The notes: generated by a model not told the origin, from the sequence alone. Positions 9,165 to 19,864 are shown, numbered from the stretch's first letter. The stretch is DNA of 64,000 nucleotides from Candidatus Methylacidithermus pantelleriae (GCF_905250085.1 NZ_CAJNOB010000001.1:337380-401379); one strand, 5' to 3'. A program made the numbers and translations.

Positions 9165-10800
9165 TCACATGAGAGAGACGTTTGACGCTAAGACCGGAAA
9201 AGGTTTTTCACCTCTTAACATGTAGGCTGCGCTCGCCGGACGGGGGAGCGGAGTTTTTTCGGCTCGATGTGGGCTCGTGTCTCGCTCAAAGAAGCTTAAG
9301 CGATCCTTGCTGCCACGGTTTGGTCTCCCCGCCAGAGCGTTCCAAGCCCCTCTGGGTCCGAGCTTAAAGGAAGGATCGCTTCGCTCGGCGAAAGGCGGCC
9401 CGAGCTCATTGAGAAAGCTAAGGAGCGGGATGCGGAGAACGGAAACGGTGATCCACAAACTCCAGAAAAAATGCCGGGATCGAACGTTTTGCATGAGAAA
9501 AACGGGCGGCGAGCCATCCTGTGGACGCAGCAGAATGCGCTCCTGGACGATCAGAAGTCCCGAGCGGGTGTGTGTCTCTGTTTCGGTTCCCTGCATCCCT
9601 TCGGCAAGGAGTTTTCCTGGAAGAAAACCGATACGCTAACCACCCGCACTGGAAGAGGGATCGGCAGGCGGAGCGGAGGGGCCCGGTCTGTGTGCCTGGC
9701 TCGAAGGACAAGACCTCCGGAAACCCCTCCTGCCAAGCCGGATTCGCCACCGACAGAAGCCTATCGGCTTGCGGTTGCGGCTGCCGGACGGATTGGGAGC
9801 CTGAGCCAATACCTGGTTCTTGAGGGCGTGCGCTTTCGCCCACGGCCAACAGGCGATCGTCCAGGTGCCCTCCGCGCCAGCGGGATGGGGACCGCGTCAA
9901 TGAGAGCTTGGGACACTCGTCCGGAGGCGGCAGAAAACTGCGGTAAAGCTACCGCTTCGTGCGGGAGCGCGAAAGGGGTGGTGGGTATTTGCCAAGCGTC
10001 GAGGCGCGGACCCGTCGCCCTGGTGACACGCTGCCTTACTGGGGCGCTAGGCACCGACACGAACGAGGATCATCTCACCGGCGCCGAAATGGACCGGGTT
10101 TGGCAAGCACCCAAAAATCCGCGGCATCCAAGGGAGTCTCCATGGCGAGAGCGGGTAGTAGGCCAAAGCCGTTTTTGCCCATGGGTGCAAGGCGGTTGTG
10201 ATCGGAACAGTTGGATCGTGGCAAGAGGAAGGTCGATGTGGAGTGGGTGGATCCCGTTTGCGGCTCGTTTGCTCTCCTTCTAGGCCTGCCGCTTGAGGCG
10301 AGCGCAATGCTCAAGGCCGCTTTTTTTCGCGCGGGGTCGTGCTGATCGGAGTTGACCCGGGCGTACACGTCTCTCCTCGGCGCGCTCACCTACGGGGGTC
10401 TTCATGGCACGATTTCTCAGAAGCGCGCGGGCTTGTGTTCTCGCTCGGAAAAGGATTGGGTTTCTTGGAACGCCCATCCGTGCCAGAGGCACTCGTGGCT
10501 ACTTTGGCAATGGCGGCCGTGTCAGCTTGGTCCCATCCCCAAGCGATCGGAGGAAGGATACATGGGCACCTCTATGGCGGGGGTTTGGGGAAGACGCAAA
10601 GCGGCGCATGCAGCCAATGCCTGGTTGGGAGGCAGTCGGCTGGCTGCCGTGCCTCTGTCGCCGAAGACGCGGGACTGACCGCTACCCGGGCTTTGCGGGT
10701 GAAACCGGGGCAGGCGAATCGGGGGGGAATGCTATTGAGCCGGCGTCGCGCACGAGCTTCCCCAGGAGAAAAATGGTTGTCTAGGGTTTTCGGAACGGTA
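9165..10800 (+). pseudogene. Broken TnpB (IS607-associated RNA-guided nuclease family)
   Basis: Fragments in changing frames match the long TnpB-related protein that accompanies IS607 TnpA in these bacteria. They include LLPRFGLPARAFQAPLGPSL near 9305, a helical HKLQKKCRDR near 9450, YLVLEGVRF near 9810, a RuvC-I-like segment GALGTDTNEDHL near 10045, and IGVDPGVHVS near 10340 where relatives have a VNPAYTS-type motif. Numerous frameshifts and stops make it clearly dead. A second relic of the same family lies at about 39830-40345 on the minus strand. Confidence 0.75.
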
Positions 10801-11370
10801 ACCGGTTGGAATCGTTTTTGAAAGGAAGTGAAGTCCCGGGGTTGTCGTTTGGGGGAGGAGGGGATGCCACGGGTTTTGGCGAAACATCTTGGAGCAGGTT
10901 AGATGCCGATGGGAAAAGTGTGGGGGTGTTTTTCGAAGAGCTTTGTCCTATTTCCATTCCATTTGGGTTGTGCAGCAGTGCACGGTTCTTTTCCTTGCGG
11001 GCTTGCTGGCAATCTTCCCTGTGAGGATCTGTGGAGAAAAACGAAAAGCTTGTGGGAAGAGCTTTGGTAGCGAAAGCTTAAGACTGGCCGCGATGAGAGG
11101 ATGCTCGTAGAGGGAAAACCTTGCCGGCGTTGTGAGAAAACGAGCAAGGGCCACAGCGAAAAGCCCACCGCACCGAACCGACATCCCTTGCACTGGGAAG
11201 GTGGGCGACAAAAGGCGGGTTTTGAGTGGAAAAGCCCTGGAGGCAAACGGGGTTGGCAAGCTTGGCGAACTGTTTCATCTTTGTATGGTGAGATTCGGGA
11301 TTTCTTTCCTAGGTGAAGTTCAGCGCTTGGAAAGCAAGGAAAAAAGGACACAGCTAGTTTTAGGGAAACG
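10801..11370. other. Unassigned stretch before rtcB
   Basis: About 570 nt between the TnpB relic and rtcB. Overlapping frames on both strands have no recognisable motif. It may be further eroded element flank or the displaced upstream region of rtcB. Confidence 0.35.
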
Positions 11371-12801
11371 ATGGATAAGTCAGTGTTACAAAGAAGAGGC
11401 CCGTGCAAATGGGAGCTTCCTGCAGGGGAGTCGCGCCGAGTCCCGGTGGTGATCTTCGCGACAGAAGAGCTTTTGGAGGAGATGGACCAAAAGGTCCTGG
11501 AGCAGGCAAGCAACGTGGCTAGCCTGCCGGGAATCCAGAAAGCCTCCTTTGCCATGCCGGATGCTCACTGGGGTTATGGATTTCCCATTGGAGGCGTTGC
11601 GGCTTTTGATCCCGAAGAAGGCGGAGTGGTTTCTGCCGGGGGGGTGGGGTTTGACATCTCCTGTGGGGTCCGAACGCTTCTCACCGGTCTAAAGAAAAAG
11701 GACCTCCTGCCCAAAGCGGAAATTTTGGCAGACAAGCTTTTTGAAGTGATTCCAGCTGGGGTGGGGAGCCGTGGAAAAATCCGTCTCTCTCCCAAAGAGA
11801 TGGACCAGATGCTCCTAGGCGGCGCCCGCTGGGCCGTGGAACAGGGGTGGGGAAGACCGGAGGATCTAGAAAGGATTGAGGAAAAAGGTTGCATGCCGGG
11901 TGCTTGTCCGGACGCTGTTTCCCCGGAGGCGAAGAAACGTCAAGAAGCCGAGATGGGGACACTAGGTTCTGGAAATCATTACCTAGAGGTCCAAGAGGTG
12001 GCTGAGATCTACGACCCGGAAATTGCGAAAAAGTTTGGTTTAGAGCTGGGGGATATTGTTGTAAGCATTCACTGCGGTTCCCGGGGTCTCGGGCACCAGA
12101 TTGGGACAGACTTTTTAAAAAAGATGGTTTCCGCTGCTGCCTCCTACGGGATCCAACTACCCGAGCGAGAGCTTGCCTGTGCACCCCTCCAGTCTCCCCT
12201 TGGCCGGGAGTATCTAGGGGCGATGAGGGCAGGGATCAACTGTGCGCTAGCGAACCGGCAGATTCTCACCCATTTAGCCCGAAAGGCATTTGAAGAAATC
12301 TTCCCCGGGGTTGAGCTGGTGCTTTTGTATGATGTTTCTCACAATACCTGTAAGGAAGAAGTGCATGAGATTAACGGTAAAAAGAAGCGGGTTTTTGTGC
12401 ATCGAAAAGGGGCCACGCGAGCCTTGGGACCCGGGCATCCTGATTTACCGAAGGACTTACGCGAAGCGGGCCAGCCCGTTTTGATTGGAGGCAGCATGGG
12501 AACGCACTCCTACATCTTGGTCGGTACGGACACAAGCGAGGAGCTTGCCTTTAGCTCGGCGATCCACGGGGCCGGGAGAGCCATGAGCCGTCACCAGGCA
12601 ACGAAACTGTGGAAAGGACGAGAGATCATTCGGGAGTTGGCGGAAAGAGGAATTTTGGTCCGGAGTGTTTCCGAGCGGGGGGTTGCCGAAGAAGCACCTA
12701 AGGCCTACAAGGACGTGAGCCTGGTCGTTGAAGCTGCCCACCGGGCAGGGTTAGCTAAAAAGGTAGCGCGTCTGGATCCTTTGATCTGTGTTAAGGGCTA
12801 G
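11371..12801 (+). CDS. rtcB: RNA-splicing ligase RtcB
   Basis: GTP- and Mn-dependent ligase that joins RNA 2',3'-cyclic phosphate or 3'-phosphate ends to 5'-OH ends. The 476-residue protein has the expected family length. Visible active-site motifs are MPDAHWGYGFPIGGVAAFD, GGVGFDISCGVR (metal-binding Asp and Cys), GTLGSGNHYLEVQEV, VSIHCGSRGLGHQIG, and HGAGRAMSR, which contains the His that is guanylylated. Archease is encoded upstream on the same strand. The ATG at 11371 is the first good start; the first 10-15 residues are not conserved. RNA repair or tRNA processing is the likely role. Confidence 0.93.
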   Translation: MDKSVLQRRGPCKWELPAGESRRVPVVIFATEELLEEMDQKVLEQASNVASLPGIQKASFAMPDAHWGYGFPIGGVAAFDPEEGGVVSAGGVGFDISCGVRTLLTGLKKKDLLPKAEILADKLFEVIPAGVGSRGKIRLSPKEMDQMLLGGARWAVEQGWGRPEDLERIEEKGCMPGACPDAVSPEAKKRQEAEMGTLGSGNHYLEVQEVAEIYDPEIAKKFGLELGDIVVSIHCGSRGLGHQIGTDFLKKMVSAAASYGIQLPERELACAPLQSPLGREYLGAMRAGINCALANRQILTHLARKAFEEIFPGVELVLLYDVSHNTCKEEVHEINGKKKRVFVHRKGATRALGPGHPDLPKDLREAGQPVLIGGSMGTHSYILVGTDTSEELAFSSAIHGAGRAMSRHQATKLWKGREIIRELAERGILVRSVSERGVAEEAPKAYKDVSLVVEAAHRAGLAKKVARLDPLICVKG

Positions 12802-13063
12802 GGATCGCGTGAGCGCAGAAAAGGTGGGTTTTGGGCGCGCAAGATTGAGGGCTCTTTTTTCCGTTTTTCCTCCCTTCGATCCAGAGTCACAATTGAACGC
12901 TTTTCTTTATGGCGAGCCTTGATGGAAAACAACTTTGCCAGGCAAGTTCTCGGACGGAAAGTGGGGATAGGGGAAGACAAGGGTGGGAGTTGAACGCGTC
13001 CTGGCGAGCCCGCTTTCAACCGGCCTTAGCGCGGATCGCGTCACGAAAAGACCGGAACCGTTC

Positions 13064-14152
13064 ATGAAGGGGGCTTGGAAAATCGGCGAGGTTTTGGGGA
13101 TCGGGATTTATGTCCACTTTACTTTCCTGCTTCTGGTCACCTGGGTCGCGGTTTCTCAGTATGCCGTCGCGGGGAACCTGAGCGCGGTATGGGAAGCGCT
13201 CCTTTTCCTTTTTTGTCTTTTCACGATCATTGTCCTCCATGAGCTAGGTCATGCCTTGGCGGCCAAGCGTTTTGGCATCCGGACCCGGGATATCGTCCTT
13301 TTGCCGATTGGCGGTGTGGCTCGTTTGGAACGGATGCCGGACAATCCGTGGCAGGAGTTGGTGGTAGCGTTGGCAGGGCCGGCCGTTAACGTCATCCTGG
13401 CGTTGATCCTGTATCTGTTTCTTTCCCACTACGATCCCAATTGGCAGCTCGGGCACTGGAGCCCTGTTCGGGGCACCTTTGCCGGACGCTTGTTCGGTGT
13501 CAACGTTGTGCTGGCACTCTTTAACCTTTTGCCTGCCTTTCCGATGGACGGGGGGAGAGTTCTCCGAGCTCTTTTGGCAACGCAAATGGACTATGTCCGG
13601 GCTACGCATTGGGCGGCCTGGGTGGGGCAGGCCATGGCCATTCTTTTCGGTTTGGCTGGGCTTTTTACACCCAATCCCATGCTTCTATTTATCGCACTCT
13701 TCGTGTGGATTGGAGCGGCCCAGGAAGCCAGCATGGTAGAGCTTCGATGGGCGCTGGGTGGAATTCCGGTTTGGAGAGTCATGATCACAGAGTTCCACAC
13801 GCTTCACCCGGAAGATCCCTTGAGCAAGGCGGGGCAGTACATTCTGGCTGGGTATCAGCACGATTTTCCTGTCGTAGACAACGGCAAAGTGGTTGGAATT
13901 CTTACGCACACGGCTCTTTTGTCCGGATTGTCCCGGTTGGGGGAGACAGCAACAGTGAAAGAGGTGATGGAACAAACCTTTGATACCGCGGAAGCAAACG
14001 AGATGGTTCAAATGGTTTTTGAGCGCCTGGACCCGGGCAGTGCACCTTGTATACCAGTTCTCCGTCGTGGGGAGCTAGTGGGTCTTCTCACGAAGGAAAA
14101 TCTTGGGGAGTTTCTCCTTATTCAATCAGCTCTTCGTAAGGAAAGAGCTTAG
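13064..14152 (+). CDS. Site-2 protease family protein with CBS domains (M50)
   Basis: Intramembrane zinc metalloprotease of the SpoIVFB-like S2P group. The 362-residue protein has several membrane segments in its first 230 residues. The zinc motif is HELGH (His59, Glu60, His63) and the second conserved motif is NLLPAFPMDGGRVLRAL. The C-terminal third (about 240-362) contains two CBS-type repeats (AGYQHDFPVVDNGKVVGIL and APCIPVLRRGELVGLL), which usually sense adenine nucleotides. The start is the ATG at 13064; an upstream in-frame start at 12983 would add 27 non-conserved residues. It may cleave membrane-anchored regulators. Confidence 0.87.
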   Translation: MKGAWKIGEVLGIGIYVHFTFLLLVTWVAVSQYAVAGNLSAVWEALLFLFCLFTIIVLHELGHALAAKRFGIRTRDIVLLPIGGVARLERMPDNPWQELVVALAGPAVNVILALILYLFLSHYDPNWQLGHWSPVRGTFAGRLFGVNVVLALFNLLPAFPMDGGRVLRALLATQMDYVRATHWAAWVGQAMAILFGLAGLFTPNPMLLFIALFVWIGAAQEASMVELRWALGGIPVWRVMITEFHTLHPEDPLSKAGQYILAGYQHDFPVVDNGKVVGILTHTALLSGLSRLGETATVKEVMEQTFDTAEANEMVQMVFERLDPGSAPCIPVLRRGELVGLLTKENLGEFLLIQSALRKERA

Positions 14153-14214
14153 GGCGTAGGAGGACCCAGAACCAAGGGAGAAACGTGCCGCGACCTCTCT
14201 CTGGGGAGCCTTTG

Positions 14215-14255
14215 AAAAAACGGGTTTTCCCTGGCGGAAAAACTGGGCCTTTTTT
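14215..14255 (+). terminator. Probable intrinsic terminator after the S2P gene
   Basis: An A-run (14215-14220) precedes the stem GTTTTCC / GGAAAAAC (14224-14230 with 14236-14243, one bulged base), followed by a T-run at 14250-14255. It lies 63 nt after the protease stop codon. Confidence 0.5.
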
Positions 14256-14552
14256 GTTCCAAAAGAAGTCTTTCCCGATAAGCCTGTCGTCGGGCTAGAT
14301 CCCTTCCAAGGCGTCTGTCATAGTGAAAAGGGGCCCTGTCCTTTTTTTCTAGCAAAACCTCGGAGAATGAGGGGGCCACTTTATGCCCCGTTAGGCGCGG
14401 GCGATTCCCGTGACGGCTCAGCAAGATTGGGGTGATCACATTTCAGAAGCGCCAGACCTTGTATCTTGATTGTGTGTGGATCCACTTCTCAGTGGTGGCG
14501 GCGTGGGTTTTTGGGCTTGCAATATTAGGCCGTTAGGCAATAGTGAAAACGT
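14256..14552. other. Intergenic stretch before the small secreted protein
   Basis: Together with 14153-14255 this makes a 400-nt gap. Apart from the terminator candidate nothing is recognised. The minus-strand frame across it has no conserved feature. Confidence 0.35.
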
Positions 14553-14918
14553 ATGAGTAAAACGATCTTGGTGGTGGGTTCCGTTCTCCTTTTCCTCGTA
14601 CCGGCTTTGAGCGCGAACGCTCAGGAACAAAAGGACGAAGAGACGGTAACGGTCACAGGAGAAGTTTTGGATATGGTCTGTTACCTGGACCATGGGGCTA
14701 GTGGCCCGAAACACGCCAAGTGTGCTCGGACCTGCATTAACTCCGGTTTGCCGGTCGGCATTAAGGATAAGTCGGGAAAGGTGTATCTGGTAGTCGGCGA
14801 ACACAAGCCTTTGAATCGGGAGCTTGCAGGGCGCGCGGCGAGCGTGGTCACCCTGAAAGGAAAGCTCGTGAGCCGGGATGGGATCAATCTTTTGGAAGAC
14901 GCGGAAATCATTAAATAG
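14553..14918 (+). CDS. Small secreted Cys/His-containing protein, function unknown
   Basis: A 121-residue protein with a clear signal peptide (hydrophobic 4-22, AxA-type cleavage after SANA). The mature part begins with acidic residues and has a short beta-rich domain. A conserved-looking motif CYLDHGASGPKHAKCARTC (43-61) supplies three Cys and two His, suggesting metal or heme-related binding or a disulfide. The rest (VTLKGKLVSRDGINLLEDAEI) resembles a small OB-like beta fold. It stands alone, with gaps of about 400 nt before and 300 nt after. No function is claimed. Confidence 0.7.
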   Translation: MSKTILVVGSVLLFLVPALSANAQEQKDEETVTVTGEVLDMVCYLDHGASGPKHAKCARTCINSGLPVGIKDKSGKVYLVVGEHKPLNRELAGRAASVVTLKGKLVSRDGINLLEDAEIIK

Positions 14919-15213
14919 TCTAAGCAAGACTTCGCTTTGCCCTGGGAAGGAGCTGAGGTTTGCGTGAAAGACAAAGGTTGAGACTCACTGAGAAAAATCC
15001 TTCGGTGGCTGTGTCCCATTGGCTGTCCTCCTCACATAAAGCTGTAAGTAGGACATAAAGACGGTTCGCAATCCCTTGTGGCTCTGGCCGGCTGGGTTCT
15101 CACCTGGCATTGGCCACGGGTGGTGACTGACACCGGCGGGCACCGTGGATTAGGAGGTTGGAGGTTTTGGTTGGTGCCGGCGGAGGAAGGGGGACCTTTC
15201 GGGAGAAAGATAT

Positions 15214-15789
15214 TTGTCCCCGGAATGGAAAACGGTGAACGAACTGCGACAAGTCATTGAAACATTCAGTCAACCTGAATATGTTCACACCATTCTCAAT
15301 CCCCTTCCCTCCTATGGTCTTCTGGTGGCCTTGGTGGGTCTTCTTTGCTGTGCAATCTTCCGGACTCGAGCGGGCCAAATCGCTTGTCTCATTCTGGTGA
15401 TACTGACATCGGGTTCCGCTGGCTTGGTTCGATACTATGGGGAAGAGGGGTACGACCGCGTGAAATCGATGACCACCCGGAAAGAGGAAGCTTGGCTGGA
15501 AGCCCATAAAAAACGGGGCGAGAGTCCCTGGTTTTGGTCTTTCTATGTGACCGCGGCGTTTGCGCTTCTGGCGCTTGTATTTGCCTTGGTTTTTCCCAAA
15601 ATTTCAGGCCCGCTGACAAGTCTAACGCTTCTTTCAGGTCTTCTTTCGGTCGGGGTCGCGGCGTGGATTAGCCATGCCGGCGGCTTAATTCGGCATCCTG
15701 AATTCTATCAGGGCCCGCCTCCAGAAGCTGAAAGCGCAACTCCACTAGCTCCCTCGACTCCGGAGGGGCAGCCTTCTTCGCCTCCGTAA
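15214..15789 (+). CDS. Membrane protein of unknown function
   Basis: A 191-residue protein with four hydrophobic segments: about 33-50, 55-71, 110-130 and 133-155. A charged loop (YYGEEGYDRVKSMTTRKEEAWLEAHKKR) lies in the middle and a Pro-rich tail at the C-terminus. The layout resembles small predicted membrane proteins that accompany electron-transfer genes, but no family is certain. The TTG at 15214 has a good GGGAG eight nt upstream; a GTG at 15235 is the alternative. Confidence 0.6.
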   Translation: MSPEWKTVNELRQVIETFSQPEYVHTILNPLPSYGLLVALVGLLCCAIFRTRAGQIACLILVILTSGSAGLVRYYGEEGYDRVKSMTTRKEEAWLEAHKKRGESPWFWSFYVTAAFALLALVFALVFPKISGPLTSLTLLSGLLSVGVAAWISHAGGLIRHPEFYQGPPPEAESATPLAPSTPEGQPSSPP

Positions 15790-16267
15790 AACCAAGGAAG
15801 ACCTGGATCCTTGGGTGTGCAGCCGGCTCGAGGCATTGACTCCTGGCAGGTCCTCCTGCTGGTGGCGTGCGGTGATTTTTAAGGAGCCCCAGCGTCGTCT
15901 TTTTTCTGCCGGCTTTCGTGGGTGGTAGCCAGCTGGGCCACAAATCCTTTTCCAACCGTTGACCGTGGGGTTTCCCAGAGAAGCTTTGGTCTGGCTTCAC
16001 ACACTGGAAGAAAAAAAGCTTTGTACTCGCGACGTGCCGACGGACGGCAAGGACCCTTCACCGTCTAAGCAACCCCCAGCGAGCACTTCTAGGTCGCTAG
16101 CAAACCTTCCGGGAAAAGAAGCTCTCCTCCCTAGCTTAACTTCCTGAGGTTTTTACCTTTGTAGTTGCAAGTCAAGGATTTATGGAAAAGTGTGTAGGGT
16201 CGATAGGGAAATCGGTTGTGAATCCATGCTTTTAGGCAGGAGAGTGCTATGTGTCGCAGGTTGTCGG
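15790..16267. other. Gene-free stretch before the IS1634 relic
   Basis: About 480 nt with no recognisable gene, RNA or repeat. It may be the left flank of the decayed element. Confidence 0.35.
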
Positions 16268-17915
16268 CATGTATGTGCACGAGCCTTGTAGCTATCGCAA
16301 CGGAAAGGTGTACCGGCGGTGGGGGTTCGGCCGTCCTCCCGGGTAGGGAAAAAGGTGAAGAGAAGGAATTGGGCCAATGGGAGCCGGCTCCCGGTTGGAG
16401 CCCAAAAGCTTTTTCGCGCAAGTGTAAAAAGGGCAGAAGCTTGTCCTGCTGGAGGGCTTACAGGTGGGGACGAGGCGTTCGATCAAGGGGGTTCGGGCTA
16501 CGGGAAGAGGTGTCGCAAAGCTGGGGTCTAGAGGAAGTGCTTGCAGGGGTGAGAAGGGAACGGAAGGCGCGGTTCGTTACAGCGGTTGCTTTTGGGGCGG
16601 TTTTTTTCCGCTCTTTCCAAGTGTGCGTTGCGCGAGAAACCAGGGGGAGGGTTTTAGGGGAGCTGTGCGGGGTGCGGGCAAAAAACTTGGGGGAAGAGGG
16701 GCTCTGTCGGGCGAGGGATGAGTGACACGGGCTTTGGAGCTCGGTGGAAAAGAAAGTCTATCGGGAGGATTCCCTGCGGGGAACGAGTCTTGTGCTTTCT
16801 GATTGATCCCGTGTGTCCTTTGAGGGGGTAGGGGCGGAGGGACTGGCCCATTATGGAGAGAGCCGCGATCACCGAGGGGATCAGCGGCACCTTTTTCTTC
16901 TCGATTGCGACCCATGCTTAAGGGGTTCCCATCCATCGGGAGGTTTTGGGGGCAAACCGGGCGGATTCGAAGAGGCTTCTGGGGTTACTCGTGACCGTCC
17001 AGCGACGGTTGGGGATCCAAAAAAGAACGTTTCTTTTTGATGGAGGAAGGAAAAACCCCACGGAGTTTGGAAGCGCTGGAAGGAGAGGAGGCTTCCGTAT
17101 GTCGCCTTGAGCTAAGAGAGGTCAAGCTCTAAGAGGGATTGTCGCGGTCTTTGCAAAAGAGTGGGAGCTTTGGCTTACCGACCGGAGTTAAGTCATGAAC
17201 ACGGAAGGCAGTGGGGTTCGAGCGGTGATTGCCGGAAAAAATGCCCTAGGCCTTCAGCGATCGAGCCCGCCGGGAAAGCCGGATGGCTTCTCCCAAGGAG
17301 GTATTGGCCCGAGATTCCCAAAACGATCACGAAAAAAAGCCGATCCGCTCAAACCGGGGAGTGCGGGCGGTTGGGCCGCTCTCTTGGCTCCAAGCCCATA
17401 CATACTTTGGAGTAGGGGGTCGACCCTGGTGGCCGCTTCTGGTCGAAACGTAAAGAGAGGAGCGGACGCAAGGAGAGGAACCGGTCAATGGATGGTATCC
17501 CCTGGAGATCCGTCTCCCCCGGCCGGAAACTTTGCCCGGAGAGTCTCTCACTCATTATGAGCGAGTCGCCCGAGGTTGAAAGAGTGCTTTTCCATAGCTG
17601 AAAAAGCTCCCTCGAAGTCTGTCGCGTGCATCGCTGGCTCCTGCCGCTTGGTGAACCGAGTCCGCAATCCCATCCAGATCTTTTTCCTGGCCTAAGGGCT
17701 GACACCCCCGGCCGGCGAGCCAACGGATCTCGAAAGGCTTCCAGAAAGTAGTCTCCGAAACCCTTGGTCGCCTTGAAGCTATCCGCGTAGCGCGGCTCCT
17801 GCCCGAAGGCAAATGTTAGAGCGTCGAATGCTTTGTGAAATAGGCAAAAAAAGGAAACCGAGCTATTGCAAAAAAGATGGGCCCGCTTCCTCTTGTTTCT
17901 CACGGAGCCCCAGTG
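16268..17915 (+). pseudogene. Dead IS1634-family transposase, copy A
   Basis: Decayed DDE transposase of the IS1634 (IS4-like) group read on the plus strand. Near 16268 the frame gives MYVHEPCSYRNGKVYRRW, like the family's N-terminus. Near 16520 it gives WGLEEVLAGVRRERKARF. At 16815-16900 it gives SFEGVGAEGLAHYGESRDHR, the conserved FEG...YG.SRDHR region around the first catalytic Asp. Further pieces run to about 17915. Many frameshifts separate them. Copy B at about 40383-41630 is recognisably the same element in opposite orientation. Confidence 0.75.
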
Positions 17916-18112
17916 GATAACGCAGGCAGGAGGAAGCCGTTCAGTCCTTCGGGTGCGGCCATTTATCTTCAAAAACAGTGTCGAAGTTACGTTAGGCTTA
18001 TTCCGAGCCGGTCGGACAAAAAGGCTAGGCCCGATCGACTGAGCTCTAGCAAATCGAAAGGACCCGGTCTTTTTGGATAAAAGATCTTTCCGGCAGGATC
18101 AAACGGGGATCC

Positions 18113-19705
18113 CTACGGTTCGCTGGTCCGCTTGATGACTACATAGTGCATGATATTTCGCGTCCAGACGCGCAATAGGAGGCGATCCTCTTGCACCTGT
18201 TTGGCGACGGTCAAAACCTCGCGCACGCTCCGCACCGGCCTGCGGGCGACCTCTACGATGACATCTCCAGGACGAAGGCTATCCCTTCCTGGTCCTGCCG
18301 CGGGGGAGTCAGGCTCCACATTGGTCACGAGGACTCCCTGAAGGCTCGGAGGGATTCCAAACTGCTGGCGTAAAAGCGGGGTTAAATCGGCAATCTCCAC
18401 TCCCGGAATAAAATCCGACGCAGGTTGCTGTTCACCTCCAGATCCGCCAGAGGAAGCTTCGGGGGTTTCCCGCTCTTTCAAAGTGGCCTCTAGGACTCTT
18501 TCGTGACCATCCCTCCAGATTTTGAGCGTGACACGGGTACCAGGCTGCGTTTGGGAGACGGCTAACCGAAGATCTCTCGGATCATTCACCTTGTTGCCAT
18601 TGAACTCCAAAATCACGTCCCCTGGTTTGATCCCTGCTTTTTCGGCCGGGCTGTCAGGATTGACCTGTTCGACCAAAGCCCCCGTCGGTTGGGGGAGCTT
18701 GAAAGCCGTCGCCAGTTCCGGGGTCACTTCCGAGATGCTTACTCCCAAAAATCCTCGAATGACCCGCCCATGCGCAAGAAGCTGTTCCATGGCATAGCGG
18801 GCCATGTTGGAGGGTACTGCAAAGCCAATCCCAAGGTTTCCAGGACGTCCTGGGCTCACAATGGCCGTATTGATTCCTACCAGCCGTCCAAGGATATCCA
18901 CAAGTGCCCCTCCCGAGTTGCCTGGGTTAATCGCAGCATCTGTCTGGATGAAATCTTCGTATTCCTCGATTCCCACGTCCTTTCGACCCACGGCGCTAAT
19001 GATCCCCATGGTGACCGTCTGGGTGAGATCGAAAGGATTCCCCACAGCAAGCACGATATCCCCCACCTCGGCTTTGTCGCTATCGGTAAAGGTGATCGGA
19101 GGAAGATCGCGAGCCGGGATCTTGATGAGCGCGATGTCCGCCAATGGATCCTTGCCCACAACTTTGGCGGTAAATTCCTTTTTGTCATTCCCGAGCATCA
19201 CCTTAATTTCATCAGCAACATCGACCACATGGTTATTGGTCAGGATATAGCCATCGGCTGTCACAATCACCCCTGAGCCAAGCCCTCCGGCACGTCGTTG
19301 CTGGGGAGCCCGGGGAACCCGCCGCGGATTGGACCCCTGGTTGTCTTCATCTGGCAAACCGAAAAACCGCCGAAAGAACGGGTCATTGAAAAACGGGAAC
19401 CCCCAGCCTTCGGGAACACGAATCTTCTGGGTCGTGAAGATTTTGACGACACTGGGCACTACCTTCTTTACTACAGGCGCAAAGCTTGTCAGAAGACCTG
19501 TAGTCGACCGGTTGATTGGCTGGTTATCCACCAGAATGTTGGGAAGTTTCGACTCGGATCGTTCCGCTTTGCCCAGAGGCCAGAAAGCGGCTTGGGAAGC
19601 AGGGGAGAAAAGAAAAACCAACCCACAGCTTAAGAGTACACTCACGGAGGTTAGGCGAAGCTGCCTGGGCAGAGAAAAGCGCTTTTGAGAAGTTTCGTTT
19701 TCCAT
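18113..19705 (-). CDS. DegP/HtrA-like periplasmic serine protease
   Basis: Do-type protease for envelope protein quality control. An N-terminal signal sequence (about 17-40) is followed by a trypsin-like domain with the triad His in NNHVVD, Asp in LADIALIK and Ser in NPGNSGGAL (His162, Asp193, Ser267 counted from the GTG at 19714). Two PDZ domains follow: ALVEQVNPDSPAEKAGIKPG and GVLVTNVEPDSPAAGPGRD. The length of about 530 residues is normal for the family. The ATG at 19705 is preferred; the in-frame GTG at 19714 adds three residues. The gene stands alone on the minus strand, next to the IS1634 relic. Confidence 0.9.
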   Translation of the reverse strand: MENETSQKRFSLPRQLRLTSVSVLLSCGLVFLFSPASQAAFWPLGKAERSESKLPNILVDNQPINRSTTGLLTSFAPVVKKVVPSVVKIFTTQKIRVPEGWGFPFFNDPFFRRFFGLPDEDNQGSNPRRVPRAPQQRRAGGLGSGVIVTADGYILTNNHVVDVADEIKVMLGNDKKEFTAKVVGKDPLADIALIKIPARDLPPITFTDSDKAEVGDIVLAVGNPFDLTQTVTMGIISAVGRKDVGIEEYEDFIQTDAAINPGNSGGALVDILGRLVGINTAIVSPGRPGNLGIGFAVPSNMARYAMEQLLAHGRVIRGFLGVSISEVTPELATAFKLPQPTGALVEQVNPDSPAEKAGIKPGDVILEFNGNKVNDPRDLRLAVSQTQPGTRVTLKIWRDGHERVLEATLKERETPEASSGGSGGEQQPASDFIPGVEIADLTPLLRQQFGIPPSLQGVLVTNVEPDSPAAGPGRDSLRPGDVIVEVARRPVRSVREVLTVAKQVQEDRLLLRVWTRNIMHYVVIKRTSEP

Positions 19706-19864
19706 GACCGACACGTTACTCGATAGCCTAAGCTATGCCAGTTTGTTTCTATGGGGTGGGTTATCTTAATCAACCACAGGGCTAGCTTGCGCCCGTTTCA
19801 AGCCCGACCCCTTGGGGTTTTGGGGGCCAATTTCATCCCGAGATCTTCGCACGGTACAACAGGA

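Larger units (their letters stand above)
8580..10800 (+). mobile_element. Dead IS607-type element (tnpA plus tnpB relics)
   Basis: A plus-strand pair of broken genes in classic IS607 order: a serine-recombinase TnpA relic followed within about 20 nt by a TnpB relic. Both carry several frameshifts and stops. Outer edges are estimated from where protein similarity fades; no clear terminal repeats were seen, as expected for IS607, which does not depend on inverted repeats. Confidence 0.75.
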
